A stretch of 64,000 bases of DNA, from assembly GCA_051648485.1 (NCBI GenBank), contig JBOFFH010000144.1, positions 3,847 to 67,846 on the forward strand, written 5' to 3'. Origin of the DNA: JAGNZR01 sp051648485. Lineage in GTDB: Bacteria; Fusobacteriota; Fusobacteriia; Fusobacteriales; Fusobacteriaceae. The notes under the pieces were generated by a model. That model ran no database searches. It was given only the letters and a program-made list of their open reading frames with translations, and was not told where the DNA came from. Made by a program: the position numbers and the translations under genes. How positions within the stretch are numbered: position 1 is the first letter of the stretch; each line of letters starts with the position of its first letter. Positions 34,417 through 43,145 of this stretch are shown here, in pieces.

Positions 34417-35028
34417 TTATTTTTTAACATTGAATTTATTTTCTGTTCCTTTTCTCAAACGTTCAATATTACTTTTGTGTTTGTATATAACGAAAATTGC
34501 CACTAAGAATGCCACTATAAAAAGTGGAACTCTTTCTACTTCAGGTTTCATATCCATAAAAATAACTAGAAATGGTAAAATTCCTGCTCCTATTACAGAA
34601 CCTAAAGATATGTACTTCGTGAAATACACTACCAGTGAAAATATCACAAATACCAACAAAATTCCTTTTGGAAAAAGAAATAAAAAAACTCCTAAGCTTG
34701 TTGCCACACCTTTTCCACCATTAAAATTTAAAAATATTGAAAGTGTATGACCTATTATAGACACTAACCCTAAAGAAATAAGTGCTGTTCCTGTTATACC
34801 AAAAATTGAACTTGCAACCAATAATGGGAGATAACCCTTTAAAGCATCTAGTATTAAAACTAAAATTCCATATTTAGCTCCTAAAGTTCTATAGGCATTT
34901 GTTGCACCCGAATTTTTACTTCCATACTCTCTTATATCTATATTTTTAGAAATTTTCCCTACCCAAACTCCATTAGGTAACGCTCCAAAAAGATAACTTA
35001 TTACAACCATGATTAAAAAATAAACCAT
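34417..35028 (-). CDS. plsY: Acyl-phosphate glycerol-3-phosphate acyltransferase PlsY
   Basis: A 203-residue inner-membrane acyltransferase with about five helices and the three conserved motifs: GSKNSGATNAYRTLG, HTLSIFLNFNGGKGVAT and the later glycine-rich segment. The ATG at 35028 is preferred to an upstream in-frame TTG because a GGAG lies 9 nt before it and the first helix starts directly. It acylates glycerol 3-phosphate made by GpsA. Confidence 0.96.
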   Translation of the reverse strand: MVYFLIMVVISYLFGALPNGVWVGKISKNIDIREYGSKNSGATNAYRTLGAKYGILVLILDALKGYLPLLVASSIFGITGTALISLGLVSIIGHTLSIFLNFNGGKGVATSLGVFLFLFPKGILLVFVIFSLVVYFTKYISLGSVIGAGILPFLVIFMDMKPEVERVPLFIVAFLVAIFVIYKHKSNIERLRKGTENKFNVKK

Positions 35029-35116
35029 TTGTTTCAACTCCAATCTTATTTTTTTTAATTAACTATTTTTTTTATTATATCAATTTTTATCAGAAAAATA
35101 AAGCATTTCTTTAAAA

Positions 35117-35151
35117 AGAAAGCACTTGAAGTTTTCTTTCAAGTGCTTTCT
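35117..35151. terminator. Intrinsic terminator of the crr-fum-mae operon
   Basis: A perfect 14-bp stem (AGAAAGCACTTGAA with its complement) around a 7-nt loop with a T-run on the minus strand, 15 bp after the malic enzyme stop. Confidence 0.9.
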
Positions 35152-35165
35152 ATATTTTTTTATAT

Positions 35166-36344
35166 TTATTCTCTACAAAGTTTTTGTTCTTTGGCTATTC
35201 TTTCTACCTCTTGTGCTACTGCTTCAGCTACTCTAGGATCAAAAGGATTAGGAATTATGTAATCTACTGTCAATTCCTCTTCTTTAAGCAAACTAGCTAT
35301 TGCATAAGCTGCAGCCATTTTCATCTCTTCTGAAATTTTTCTAGACTTAGCTCTTAAAGCACCTTTAAAAAGTCCTGGAAAAGCTAATACATTGTTTACT
35401 TGATTAGGATAATCTGAACGACCCGTTCCAACTATTTTAGCACCAGCTCTTAAAGCTAGTTCTGGCATAATTTCAGGTGTTGGATTGGCCATAGCAAAAA
35501 TAATAGCATCTTTATTCATAGTTCTTACCATCTCTTCAGTTAAAGCTCCCCCTACAGAAACTCCTATGAATATATCAGCATCTTTAATTGCCACTGTTAA
35601 ATCTCCAGCAATATCATTTTTATTTGTAAGTTCAGCTAGTTCAGCTTTAGAGAAATCGTAAGTATCTTTTTCTGATCTTCTTAAAATTCCATGTTTATCT
35701 AAAACTATAATTTCTTCTACACCTAATTCTTTTATAAGTTTAGTGATTGAACTTCCTGCTGCTCCAGCTCCATTTACCACTACTTTAGCTTCAGATAAAT
35801 TTTTCTTTAATAATTTATAAGAATTCAATATTCCTGCCACTGTTACTATAGCTGTTCCATGTTGATCATCGTGAAACACTGGGATATCTAGCTCTTCTTT
35901 CAGACGTTTTTCTATCTCTATACATCTAGGAGCTGAAATATCTTCAAGATTTATTCCACCAAAACTTGGAGCTATATTTTTTATAGTTCTTATTATTTCT
36001 TCTGTATCTTTAGTATCTAAAGCAATTGGAAAAGCATCTATCCCTCCAAATTCTTTAAATAAAATACATTTTCCTTCCATTACTGGAAGAGAAGCTTCAG
36101 GTCCGATATCTCCTAAACCTAAAACTGCTGTTCCGTCTGTAATAACTGCAACCATATTTCCTTTAGCAGTATATTTATAAACATTATTTTTATCTTTTGC
36201 TATTTCCAAACAAGGTTGAGCAACTCCTGGAGAATAAGCTAAACTTAACTCTTCTTTAGTTGTTACTGGAACTTTCGAAATAACTTCTATTTTTCCTACA
36301 AATTTTTCATGAAGTTTCAATGATTCTTCGTAAACGTTCGACAT
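35166..36344 (-). CDS. NAD(P)-dependent malic enzyme
   Basis: A 392-residue short-form malic enzyme: N-terminal domain with SLAYSPGVAQPCLEI and the catalytic region VFHDDQHGTAIV, then an NAD(P) domain with VVNGAGAAGSSI. It lacks the phosphotransacetylase domain of MaeB-type enzymes. It decarboxylates malate to pyruvate and starts one base after the fumarase beta stop, with GGAGGAG inside that gene, so fumarate is likely channelled to pyruvate by operon products. Confidence 0.95.
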   Translation of the reverse strand: MSNVYEESLKLHEKFVGKIEVISKVPVTTKEELSLAYSPGVAQPCLEIAKDKNNVYKYTAKGNMVAVITDGTAVLGLGDIGPEASLPVMEGKCILFKEFGGIDAFPIALDTKDTEEIIRTIKNIAPSFGGINLEDISAPRCIEIEKRLKEELDIPVFHDDQHGTAIVTVAGILNSYKLLKKNLSEAKVVVNGAGAAGSSITKLIKELGVEEIIVLDKHGILRRSEKDTYDFSKAELAELTNKNDIAGDLTVAIKDADIFIGVSVGGALTEEMVRTMNKDAIIFAMANPTPEIMPELALRAGAKIVGTGRSDYPNQVNNVLAFPGLFKGALRAKSRKISEEMKMAAAYAIASLLKEEELTVDYIIPNPFDPRVAEAVAQEVERIAKEQKLCRE

Positions 36345-36345
36345 C

Positions 36346-36897
36346 TTATTTCTCCTCCGAATATTGTTTTTGACCTTCTATGTACAAATCCCCACCATAT
36401 ACATCATTGATTACTATAGCTGGAAAATCTTCCACATAAAGTTTTCTAATAGCTTCTGCACCCAAATCTTCATAAGCAATCATTTCTGAGCTTTTTATAG
36501 TTTTAGCTATTAAAGCTGCTGCTCCTCCTGTGGCTGCAAAATACACTCCATGATTTTTTATCATGCTTTCTTTTACAGTTTTATCTCTTTTTCCTTTTCC
36601 AATCATTCCTTTTAAGCCAGCATCTAAAAGTGCTGGAGCATAGGTATCCATTCTGTAACTGGTAGTAGGTCCTGCACTTCCTATAACTTGACCTGGTTTT
36701 GCTGGTGTTGGCCCCACATAATATATTATTTGTCCTTTGAGTTCAAAAGGAAGTTCTTTTCCTTCTTGCAAAAGGTTATAAAGTCTACTATGGGCTGCAT
36801 CCCTAGCTGTATAAATATACCCGGTTATAAGTACAGAGTCTCCAGACTTCAATCCTGTTATTTGTTCTTTTGTTAAAGGGGTTAATATTTTTTTCAT
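36346..36897 (-). CDS. Class I fumarate hydratase, beta subunit
   Basis: A 183-residue Fe-S hydro-lyase C-terminal-domain protein with GYIYTARDAAHSR, YVGPTPAKPGQVIGSAGPTTS and the KGKRDK segment typical of class I fumarase/tartrate dehydratase beta subunits. The ATG at 36897 overlaps the alpha subunit stop by 4 bp (ATGA); a longer in-frame extension lies inside the alpha gene and is rejected. Adjacent malic enzyme favours fumarase over tartrate dehydratase. Confidence 0.93.
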   Translation of the reverse strand: MKKILTPLTKEQITGLKSGDSVLITGYIYTARDAAHSRLYNLLQEGKELPFELKGQIIYYVGPTPAKPGQVIGSAGPTTSYRMDTYAPALLDAGLKGMIGKGKRDKTVKESMIKNHGVYFAATGGAAALIAKTIKSSEMIAYEDLGAEAIRKLYVEDFPAIVINDVYGGDLYIEGQKQYSEEK

Positions 36898-37751
36898 AGC
36901 AATTCCCCCTCTATAACTATCTCTTTGTGTCTTGCAGCATGACAATTTATATTGATTGCTACAGGTAATGAGGCTATGTGGCAAGGAAAGCTTTCTACTT
37001 TAACTGCTAAAGCTGTAGTGTTTCCACCAAGCCCCATAGGTCCTACACCTGTTTTGTTGATAAGAACTAATAATTCTTTTTCTAACTTTGCATCTAGAGC
37101 ATGGGGACTTTCATCTTCAATATCTCTCATTAAAGCTTCTTTTGCAAGTTGAGCAGCTTTTTCAAAACTTCCTCCTATACCTACTCCAACTATTATCGGA
37201 GGACAAGGGTTCCCACCTGCATTTTTTACAGTATCAACTACTAATTTTTTAACTCCTTCTATTCCATCAGCAGGTCTTAACATTTTTACTAAACTCATGT
37301 TTTCAGACCCTCCACCTTTTGGAGCCACTGTAATTCTTACTTTATCCCATCCTACGATGAGTTTTGTATGAATCACAGCTGGAGTATTGTCTTTGGTATT
37401 AATTCTATCTAAAGGGTGACGGACAATCGATTTTCTCAAATATCCTTTTTCATACCCTCTTCTGACTCCCTCTTGAATAGCTTCATAGATATCCCCTGAA
37501 ATTTTAATTTCAGTTCCAACTTCTAAAAATATAACTACAAGACCTGTATCTTGGCACATAGGAACATTTTCATTTTGAGCTATCTCATCATTTAAGATTA
37601 TCTGCTCTAAAACATTTCTAGCTACTGGAGATTTTTCTATTTTTAATGATGATTTTATTTTATTTAACACATCTGTCCCAATCTTTTCATTGGATTCTAT
37701 GCATAATCTAGAAACTTCATCTGTAACTTTTTCCAAATTTAAAACTTTCAT
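36894..37751 (-). CDS. Class I fumarate hydratase, alpha subunit
   Basis: A 285-residue subunit with three Cys positions expected to hold the [4Fe-4S] cluster: VPMCQDTG, GGNPCPP and ININCHAARH. The KGGGSENMS and GLGGNTTAL segments are typical of the family. With the beta subunit it hydrates fumarate to malate; the cluster makes it oxygen-sensitive, fitting an anaerobe. It starts 21 bp after crr. Confidence 0.94.
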   Translation of the reverse strand: MKVLNLEKVTDEVSRLCIESNEKIGTDVLNKIKSSLKIEKSPVARNVLEQIILNDEIAQNENVPMCQDTGLVVIFLEVGTEIKISGDIYEAIQEGVRRGYEKGYLRKSIVRHPLDRINTKDNTPAVIHTKLIVGWDKVRITVAPKGGGSENMSLVKMLRPADGIEGVKKLVVDTVKNAGGNPCPPIIVGVGIGGSFEKAAQLAKEALMRDIEDESPHALDAKLEKELLVLINKTGVGPMGLGGNTTALAVKVESFPCHIASLPVAININCHAARHKEIVIEGELL

Positions 37752-37772
37752 AGTTTCACCCCAATGAAAAAT

Positions 37773-38267
37773 TTATTTTATAAGCTTTACTCTCATTAAT
37801 AAATCTCCAACTTTTACATTTCCGGTTGCAACTACTTCAATTTTCTCTACAATATCCATATTGTTTATGATAATTGGAGTTTTTACTGAAAGTGCGTTAG
37901 CTTTTAAAAATTCTAAATCATATTTAACTAATTCGTCTCCGACTTTTACTGTTGAACCAGCTTCAGCAACTCTTACGAATCCTTCACCTTTAAGTTGAAC
38001 TGTATTAATCCCAAAATGAACAATCATTTCAAGTCCATTAGGAACTTCAAAACTTACAGCATGATTAGTTTCAAATATATCTATCTCTGCAGCTACCGGT
38101 GCATAAATAGCTCCTTCTGTAGGATCAATAGCACACCCGTCTCCTATCATTTTTTGAGCAAAAGCCTCATCTGGAACCTCAGATAAATCTATAACCTTTC
38201 CATTTAAAGGTGAATAAATATTAAACCAATTTTCCTCTTTCTTTTTAAAAAAATCAAATATTCCCAT
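37773..38267 (-). CDS. crr: PTS glucose-type EIIA domain protein
   Basis: A free-standing 164-residue EIIA of the glucose family. The phospho-acceptor His is in MIVHFGINTVQLKG and the second active-site His in FETNHAVSFE. It accepts phosphate from HPr and passes it to a EIIBC, and in other bacteria regulates metabolism allosterically. No EIIBC gene is nearby; instead it heads an operon with fumarase and malic enzyme, which suggests a link between PTS state and C4-dicarboxylate use. Confidence 0.92.
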   Translation of the reverse strand: MGIFDFFKKKEENWFNIYSPLNGKVIDLSEVPDEAFAQKMIGDGCAIDPTEGAIYAPVAAEIDIFETNHAVSFEVPNGLEMIVHFGINTVQLKGEGFVRVAEAGSTVKVGDELVKYDLEFLKANALSVKTPIIINNMDIVEKIEVVATGNVKVGDLLMRVKLIK

Positions 38268-38381
38268 ACAACATCCTCCTAAAATTTTATTTTATTTAAT
38301 CCCTCATGTACATTTTTTCATATTTTTTTAATAAAATCAAGGTTTTTTTCTTTTTTCTTTTTTAAAAATCACTTTTTTTTT

Positions 38382-38398
38382 ATTTGAATAATTCAAAT
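38382..38398. repeat. Perfect 17-bp palindrome upstream of crr
   Basis: ATTTGAATAATTCAAAT lies in the 232-bp gap between the FplA-like gene and crr, about 115 bp before the crr start; a similar TTTGAAT-N3-ATTCAAA element occurs at 56832-56848 upstream of the SlyD-like gene. It could be an operator, but AT-rich palindromes are frequent by chance. The remainder of the gap is poly-T rich with no recognisable gene. Confidence 0.35.
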
Positions 38399-38465
38399 GT
38401 TGAAATTTAGTTTAAAATGTAGTATATTTAACCAAGTAAAAGCAGTATAAATATATTATCTAAAC

Positions 38466-38496
38466 AAAAAGAGGCGACATTGAGTCAGCCTCTTTT
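38466..38496 (-). terminator. Intrinsic terminator of the FplA-like gene
   Basis: AAAAGAGGC pairs with GCCTCTTTT around a 12-nt loop, with a T-run on the minus strand, directly after the stop codon. Confidence 0.87.
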
Positions 38497-38499
38497 CTA

Positions 38500-40845
38500 T
38501 TAAAAAATATATCCTATATGTACTTGGAAAAGAACTCCAGAAGTTAAAGCATTATTAGATAACACAAAATCCATTGGTCCTAAAAATGTATCCCAACCTA
38601 ATCCTATTCCATATCCATGAACTTTATCTTTCCATACCTCTTTAGAATGACCTAAAGAAATACCGTTATAACTAGTAGATTCATAGTTATATGTTGCCAT
38701 GTTATATCTTCCCATAAGATGTAGTGAATTAAACAAAGAATATTTAAGACCTATTACGCCTGCAAAATACTCATCTGTTCTAATCGCTCCTAAAGGAAGT
38801 CCATAAAACATATTACTTCTTTTCAATACGTCATTTCTAAGTCCTCCTATTGAAAATAGTTCTGATAAAGGGGCATTTTCTGAACGTTCAATAAGACCTC
38901 CATTCACTCCAGTATTCATAGAAACCTTTTTACTCAAAGGAAAATAGAGATTACCACTGTAAAAATATCCTTGAAAAAAATCTCCACCACTTGTTGGATT
39001 TACGATAAACGCCTGAGTTAAAACTTTTGTTCCTTCTGTAGGATAAAAATTTGCATTTAATGTATCGTAGTAAATAGTCAATCCATTCGTAAAAAATGAA
39101 CCTGATTCTTTAAATTTTGTAAGTTTTTTTAATTCTAATCCTGAAGCGTACTCTGTTCCAATATTTTTAAATCCTAAACTGTATCCTAAAATTGCTTTAT
39201 TAAACAATGTTGTTCCTGTAGAAATGCTTGCTTCAAACTTATCACTCCTATAAGTCGAGATATTTTGATCATTTTTATAAATAAAAATAGGATCATATCC
39301 ATAAGAAATCTCTCCTGAAACCAAAAGTTCATTTTTGAAAATTTTATAACTGCTCAAATCTTTTAAAAATATTTTTGGATATTTAGAAAGTTCTGTTTTT
39401 ATAGTATAATTTTTTTTCGAAATACCTATTTTTTTCAACACAGGAATTTCTGCTGATATTTCTAAGCCTGCTCCATAATTAGAAGCATATGATAAACCTG
39501 CATTAAGTTTATTATCAATTTTTTCTCTCACTATAAATTTGACAGTATCATCTTCAACTTTATAGAAAACTCTATCTACATAGTTTGTTGCATAAACTTT
39601 TTCAGCCCATAAATTAAGAGCTTTTCTATCCATAATCTCTTGTTTTGGTTTCAACTCCATAACTTCTTTTTCTGTTAAAACTTTATTTCCTACAAGTTTT
39701 ATATTTTTTATTTTTACTTCCAAAGGCTTTAATTTTTCAGCTTTTTCTTTTATAGCTCTGAAAGCTTTTGGATTTGACAATGTTTTCCAAACATAATCTA
39801 AACTTTCTGCTGAAATTTCTCCCTCTTTTACCAATCCATCCAAATTGTCAAAATCTAAAGTGCTATGATTTTTAACATCTGGTGTTATCAGTATATCAGG
39901 TAAATTCTTTTGATTTTTTATACTCACATCTCCATTATATGTAGATAATTTATCTAAAATCTCTATTATATTGGAATTATCTGAAATAACTACAGAATCT
40001 GCAGAAATATCCACTCCAATCACTATGTCTGCACCCATGTTTATTGCTTCTATAATTGGTAAATTATCTGCGACTCCTCCATCTATATAATACTTATCTC
40101 CATCTCTTATAGGATCTAAGAATGTTGGAATAGCCATACTTTTTAAAGTAGACAAAGCTAAATCTCCACTGCTTTCTCCAACAGATTTTCCTGTTTGCAA
40201 ATCTGTAGTCATAGCTTTAAAAGGAATAGGTAATTCATAAAAATTATTTATTGATTCAGCTTTTCCGAAAATTTCTTTCAGTTGCAAATAAATATGTTCA
40301 CCTGTTAAAACACCCATAGGTAGAGATAGTTTAAAATCTTTGCTTATTGAAAGAGTCAATGGATATTTGCTTGTATTAGTTTTTTGAATTATATCTTCAA
40401 ACTCTCTAGAAGAGGTATTTGTGAACAGTTTATTAAAATTTAAAGCTGTTATTGTTTTTTGAATTTCATCAGGAGTATATCCTATAGAATACATAGCAGC
40501 TACTATACTTCCAGCACTCGTTCCTAAAATATAATCTATTGGAACATTGTATTTTTCAATAACTTTTAAAACTCCTATATGAGCAGCTCCTTTGGCTCCA
40601 CCTCCACTGAGTACCAAAGCTACTTTTGGTCTTTTTTCAGAAACTTTATTTATTTCATTAAGTGGTACATCTTTTTCTAAAAATTTATTTTTTAACTTTT
40701 CCAAACTTTCTTTTTTTCTCATAAATTCTTCAATTTGAGCATCTATTGCTGAAATTTTTTCAGCTGTACTATTTACTCTTGTTTCACTTTGAGAAAAAAG
40801 TAAAGTCGAAATCAAAATAAAACTCAATACTATTTTTTTCTTCAT
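38500..40845 (-). CDS. Patatin-like phospholipase, type Vd autotransporter (FplA-like)
   Basis: A 781-residue secreted protein: signal peptide (1-22), coiled region, patatin domain (about 70-330), a POTRA-like segment (about 375-450) and a C-terminal 16-strand-type beta-barrel ending in an aromatic residue (GYIF). The patatin domain has the oxyanion loop GGGAKGAAHIG, nucleophile GTSAGS and catalytic Asp in DGGVADN. The arrangement matches Fusobacterium FplA, a surface phospholipase A1. The second ATG (40845) fits the GGAG spacing better than that at 40851. Confidence 0.93.
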   Translation of the reverse strand: MKKKIVLSFILISTLLFSQSETRVNSTAEKISAIDAQIEEFMRKKESLEKLKNKFLEKDVPLNEINKVSEKRPKVALVLSGGGAKGAAHIGVLKVIEKYNVPIDYILGTSAGSIVAAMYSIGYTPDEIQKTITALNFNKLFTNTSSREFEDIIQKTNTSKYPLTLSISKDFKLSLPMGVLTGEHIYLQLKEIFGKAESINNFYELPIPFKAMTTDLQTGKSVGESSGDLALSTLKSMAIPTFLDPIRDGDKYYIDGGVADNLPIIEAINMGADIVIGVDISADSVVISDNSNIIEILDKLSTYNGDVSIKNQKNLPDILITPDVKNHSTLDFDNLDGLVKEGEISAESLDYVWKTLSNPKAFRAIKEKAEKLKPLEVKIKNIKLVGNKVLTEKEVMELKPKQEIMDRKALNLWAEKVYATNYVDRVFYKVEDDTVKFIVREKIDNKLNAGLSYASNYGAGLEISAEIPVLKKIGISKKNYTIKTELSKYPKIFLKDLSSYKIFKNELLVSGEISYGYDPIFIYKNDQNISTYRSDKFEASISTGTTLFNKAILGYSLGFKNIGTEYASGLELKKLTKFKESGSFFTNGLTIYYDTLNANFYPTEGTKVLTQAFIVNPTSGGDFFQGYFYSGNLYFPLSKKVSMNTGVNGGLIERSENAPLSELFSIGGLRNDVLKRSNMFYGLPLGAIRTDEYFAGVIGLKYSLFNSLHLMGRYNMATYNYESTSYNGISLGHSKEVWKDKVHGYGIGLGWDTFLGPMDFVLSNNALTSGVLFQVHIGYIF

Positions 40846-40881
40846 TAACATCTCCTATTTTTATTTTACATTTAGAATAAA

Positions 40882-40909
40882 AAGGATGCTAAAAACAATT
40901 AGCATCCTT
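40882..40909 (-). terminator. Intrinsic terminator of fabK
   Basis: A perfect 10-bp stem AAGGATGCTA/TAGCATCCTT with a T-run on the minus strand, 10 bp after the fabK stop. Confidence 0.87.
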
Positions 40910-40919
40910 ATCAATTTTA

Positions 40920-41870
40920 CTATTCTTTAGGCATTCTATCTAAAAGTTCTTCTTTAGCTGTTTTTAAACCTGTTACAAGGTCGTGAAGTATCTCTTCAAC
41001 CGTAGCACGTTTATTTACCATAGATGCAACTTGCCCTGCCATAACACTTCCTAAAGAAGTCTCTCCGTCGATAACCGCCATTCTAAGCTTTCCACGTCCC
41101 ATCTCTTCAATCTCTTCTTTTGAAGCCCCATTTTTTTCTTTTTCTAGCATCTCTTTTGCTAATTTATTTTCTATAACTCTAACTGGATGTCCTGTAAAAG
41201 TTCCTGTCACAACTGTTGAACGATCTTTAGCTTTTAAAATTGCTTCTTTATAGTTGTCGTGAATCAAACACTCATCAGCTGTTAAAAATATTGTTCCCGC
41301 TTGAATTCCACAAGCTCCTAACGCAAAGGCTGCTAAAAATTGATGTCCTCCTGCAATTCCTCCTGCACCTATAACAGGAATTGTAACTGCTGATGCAACT
41401 TGAGGTAAAAGTGACATAGTAGTGAGCTGTCCTATGTGTCCTCCTGCTTCCATTCCTTCAGCTATTACAGCATCTGCACCTATTTTTTCCATTCTTTTAG
41501 CCAATGCCACAGATGGAATAACTGGTATTACTTTTATTCCAGCTGCTTTAAGTTTTTCTATGTATGGACCTGGATTTCCAGCACCTGTTGTTACAACTTT
41601 AACTCCTTCTTCTATACATACATCTATCTGATCAGGAATATTTTCCATCATTAGCATTAAATTTACTCCAAAAGGATTATCAGTTATAGATTTTGCTTTT
41701 TTTATTTGAGTTCTTAACAACTCTCCAGTCATACCTCCACCAGCAATTATTCCTAGTCCTCCAGCTTTAGATACATGACCTGCTAAATTTCCATCAGATA
41801 TCCAAGCCATAGCTCCTTGTATAATTGGATATTTTATTCCTAAAAGCTTGCACAGTCTGTTATTTTCCAT
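40920..41870 (-). CDS. fabK: Enoyl-ACP reductase II FabK
   Basis: A 316-residue FMN-dependent TIM-barrel protein. The YPIIQGAMAWIS start, AEGMEAGGHIG, GAGGIAGG and the C-terminal GKLRMAVIDGET...SVMAGQVAS stretch match FabK rather than plain nitronate monooxygenases. It reduces enoyl-ACP in fatty acid elongation. No other fab gene is adjacent; a terminator follows. Nitronate monooxygenase is the alternative, less likely. Confidence 0.88.
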   Translation of the reverse strand: MENNRLCKLLGIKYPIIQGAMAWISDGNLAGHVSKAGGLGIIAGGGMTGELLRTQIKKAKSITDNPFGVNLMLMMENIPDQIDVCIEEGVKVVTTGAGNPGPYIEKLKAAGIKVIPVIPSVALAKRMEKIGADAVIAEGMEAGGHIGQLTTMSLLPQVASAVTIPVIGAGGIAGGHQFLAAFALGACGIQAGTIFLTADECLIHDNYKEAILKAKDRSTVVTGTFTGHPVRVIENKLAKEMLEKEKNGASKEEIEEMGRGKLRMAVIDGETSLGSVMAGQVASMVNKRATVEEILHDLVTGLKTAKEELLDRMPKE

Positions 41871-41944
41871 ATTTTCCTCCTAAATTTGCCTAATTGTTTT
41901 TTTATAATCGTTAAATTATAACATACATTCAAAAAAAATTAAAT

Positions 41945-41990
41945 AAAAAAAGATTACTCCGAACTATTACATCCATTTGTAATCTTTTTT
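41945..41990 (-). terminator. Terminator of the second flavoprotein gene
   Basis: AAAAAAGATTAC (41946-41957) pairs with GTAATCTTTTTT (41979-41990) with a 21-nt loop; T-run on the minus strand. Confidence 0.8.
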
Positions 41991-41996
41991 ATATTA

Positions 41997-42935
41997 TTAA
42001 TTCTGAAAAATCTTATTGAAACTTTTCATTATTTCTTTTACACTCATTATTGAATCTATTTTCCAAGCATCTACTCCTGCAAAAACAAGTCCATTTTCGA
42101 CATCTCCATCATGACCTTTCATAAGTCTGTCACTTACACAAAAAGTTCTAGTACATTTTTTTAGACATAAGTGACATTTTTTTGGGACTATTCCTGTGTC
42201 CTCAGACATAATAGAATCAACTATAGTATTTTTTATAGCATTGGCTGGTAATCCTGCCGAACTCATTATTCTTACTATATCTCCTTCTTTAGCTTTAAGA
42301 TACATTTGTTTAAATTTTTCACTTACTTCACACTCCAAAGAAGCTACAAAACGAGATCCCATTTGAATACCTGCTGCTCCTAGTGACAACATTCTCATTC
42401 CATCTTCTGGAGTTATTACTCCACCCGCTCCAAAAACTGGTACACTGACTGCTTCAACAACCTCTGGAACTATATCCCAAGAATCTCTTTCGCTTCCAAG
42501 ATGTCCACCTGCATTTCCACCTTCTACTATTATTGCATCTGCTCCAAGTCTTTCAGCCATTTTTGCAAGTTTTGCAGAAGAGACTATAGGAAATACTTTG
42601 ACATTTGTTCCTTTTACCATTTCATAAATATCTCTTGAAAAACCTGCTCCTGTAATTATTACATCTATTCCAGCATCTATTGAAGTTCTTACTAATTCTG
42701 CAAAAGTTGAACCTGCATACATTAAATTTACTCCTAAAGCTCCACCTTTGTTAACAATCATTTTACGTGCTTTTTCTATTTCTGTTTTTAACTCTTCACA
42801 ACTTATAGTAGTTCCTGCTATCACTCCTAATCCACCTTCATTAGCTACAGCTGATGCAAGTCTACTCATAGAAGCTCTAATCGCCATTCCGCCTTGAATA
42901 ATAGGTACTACAATTTCTAAATCTTTTATTTTCAT
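41997..42935 (-). CDS. Nitronate monooxygenase-type flavoprotein with C-terminal Cys cluster
   Basis: A 312-residue FMN TIM-barrel protein of the 2-nitropropane dioxygenase/FabK superfamily (IIQGGMAIRAS, VEGGNAGGHLG, GAGGVITPEDG). It lacks the FabK-type end and instead has KCHLCLKKCTRTFC (C-x2-C-x3-C-x4-C, about residue 258-270), suggesting a bound metal or Fe-S cluster. Substrate unknown. The ATG at 42935 follows GGAGGG with a 4-base gap. A 26-bp perfect palindrome lies about 60 bp upstream and may be its operator. Confidence 0.82.
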   Translation of the reverse strand: MKIKDLEIVVPIIQGGMAIRASMSRLASAVANEGGLGVIAGTTISCEELKTEIEKARKMIVNKGGALGVNLMYAGSTFAELVRTSIDAGIDVIITGAGFSRDIYEMVKGTNVKVFPIVSSAKLAKMAERLGADAIIVEGGNAGGHLGSERDSWDIVPEVVEAVSVPVFGAGGVITPEDGMRMLSLGAAGIQMGSRFVASLECEVSEKFKQMYLKAKEGDIVRIMSSAGLPANAIKNTIVDSIMSEDTGIVPKKCHLCLKKCTRTFCVSDRLMKGHDGDVENGLVFAGVDAWKIDSIMSVKEIMKSFNKIFQN

Positions 42936-42991
42936 TTTTCCCTCCAAATTTTCCGAAAAAATCTATTAATCTAATTATTTTTTTAACCATA

Positions 42992-43017
42992 AATAAAATA
43001 ACAGTTGTTATTTTATT
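42992..43017. promoter_or_regulatory. 26-bp palindrome, candidate operator
   Basis: AATAAAATAACA-GT-TGTTATTTTATT is a perfect palindrome with a dinucleotide centre, in the gap between the divergently arranged flavoprotein gene and the Cys-rich HTH gene. Size and symmetry fit a dimeric TetR- or MarR-type repressor. No repressor gene of those types is adjacent. Confidence 0.5.
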
Positions 43018-43145
43018 GCATATTTTATATTATCACACTTAAAGATTTTTTACTAGTTTTTTAAAAAAATAGATAGCTTGAAAATAAAAAAAAGGTTATA
43101 ATTAATGGTATTTACATTAAACTTAATATATAAGGAGTACTAATT

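Noticed and set aside
40920..42935. The two TIM-barrel flavoproteins as recent tandem duplicates
   Set aside because: They share only superfamily motifs; one has FabK-specific segments and the other a Cys cluster, and each has its own terminator.
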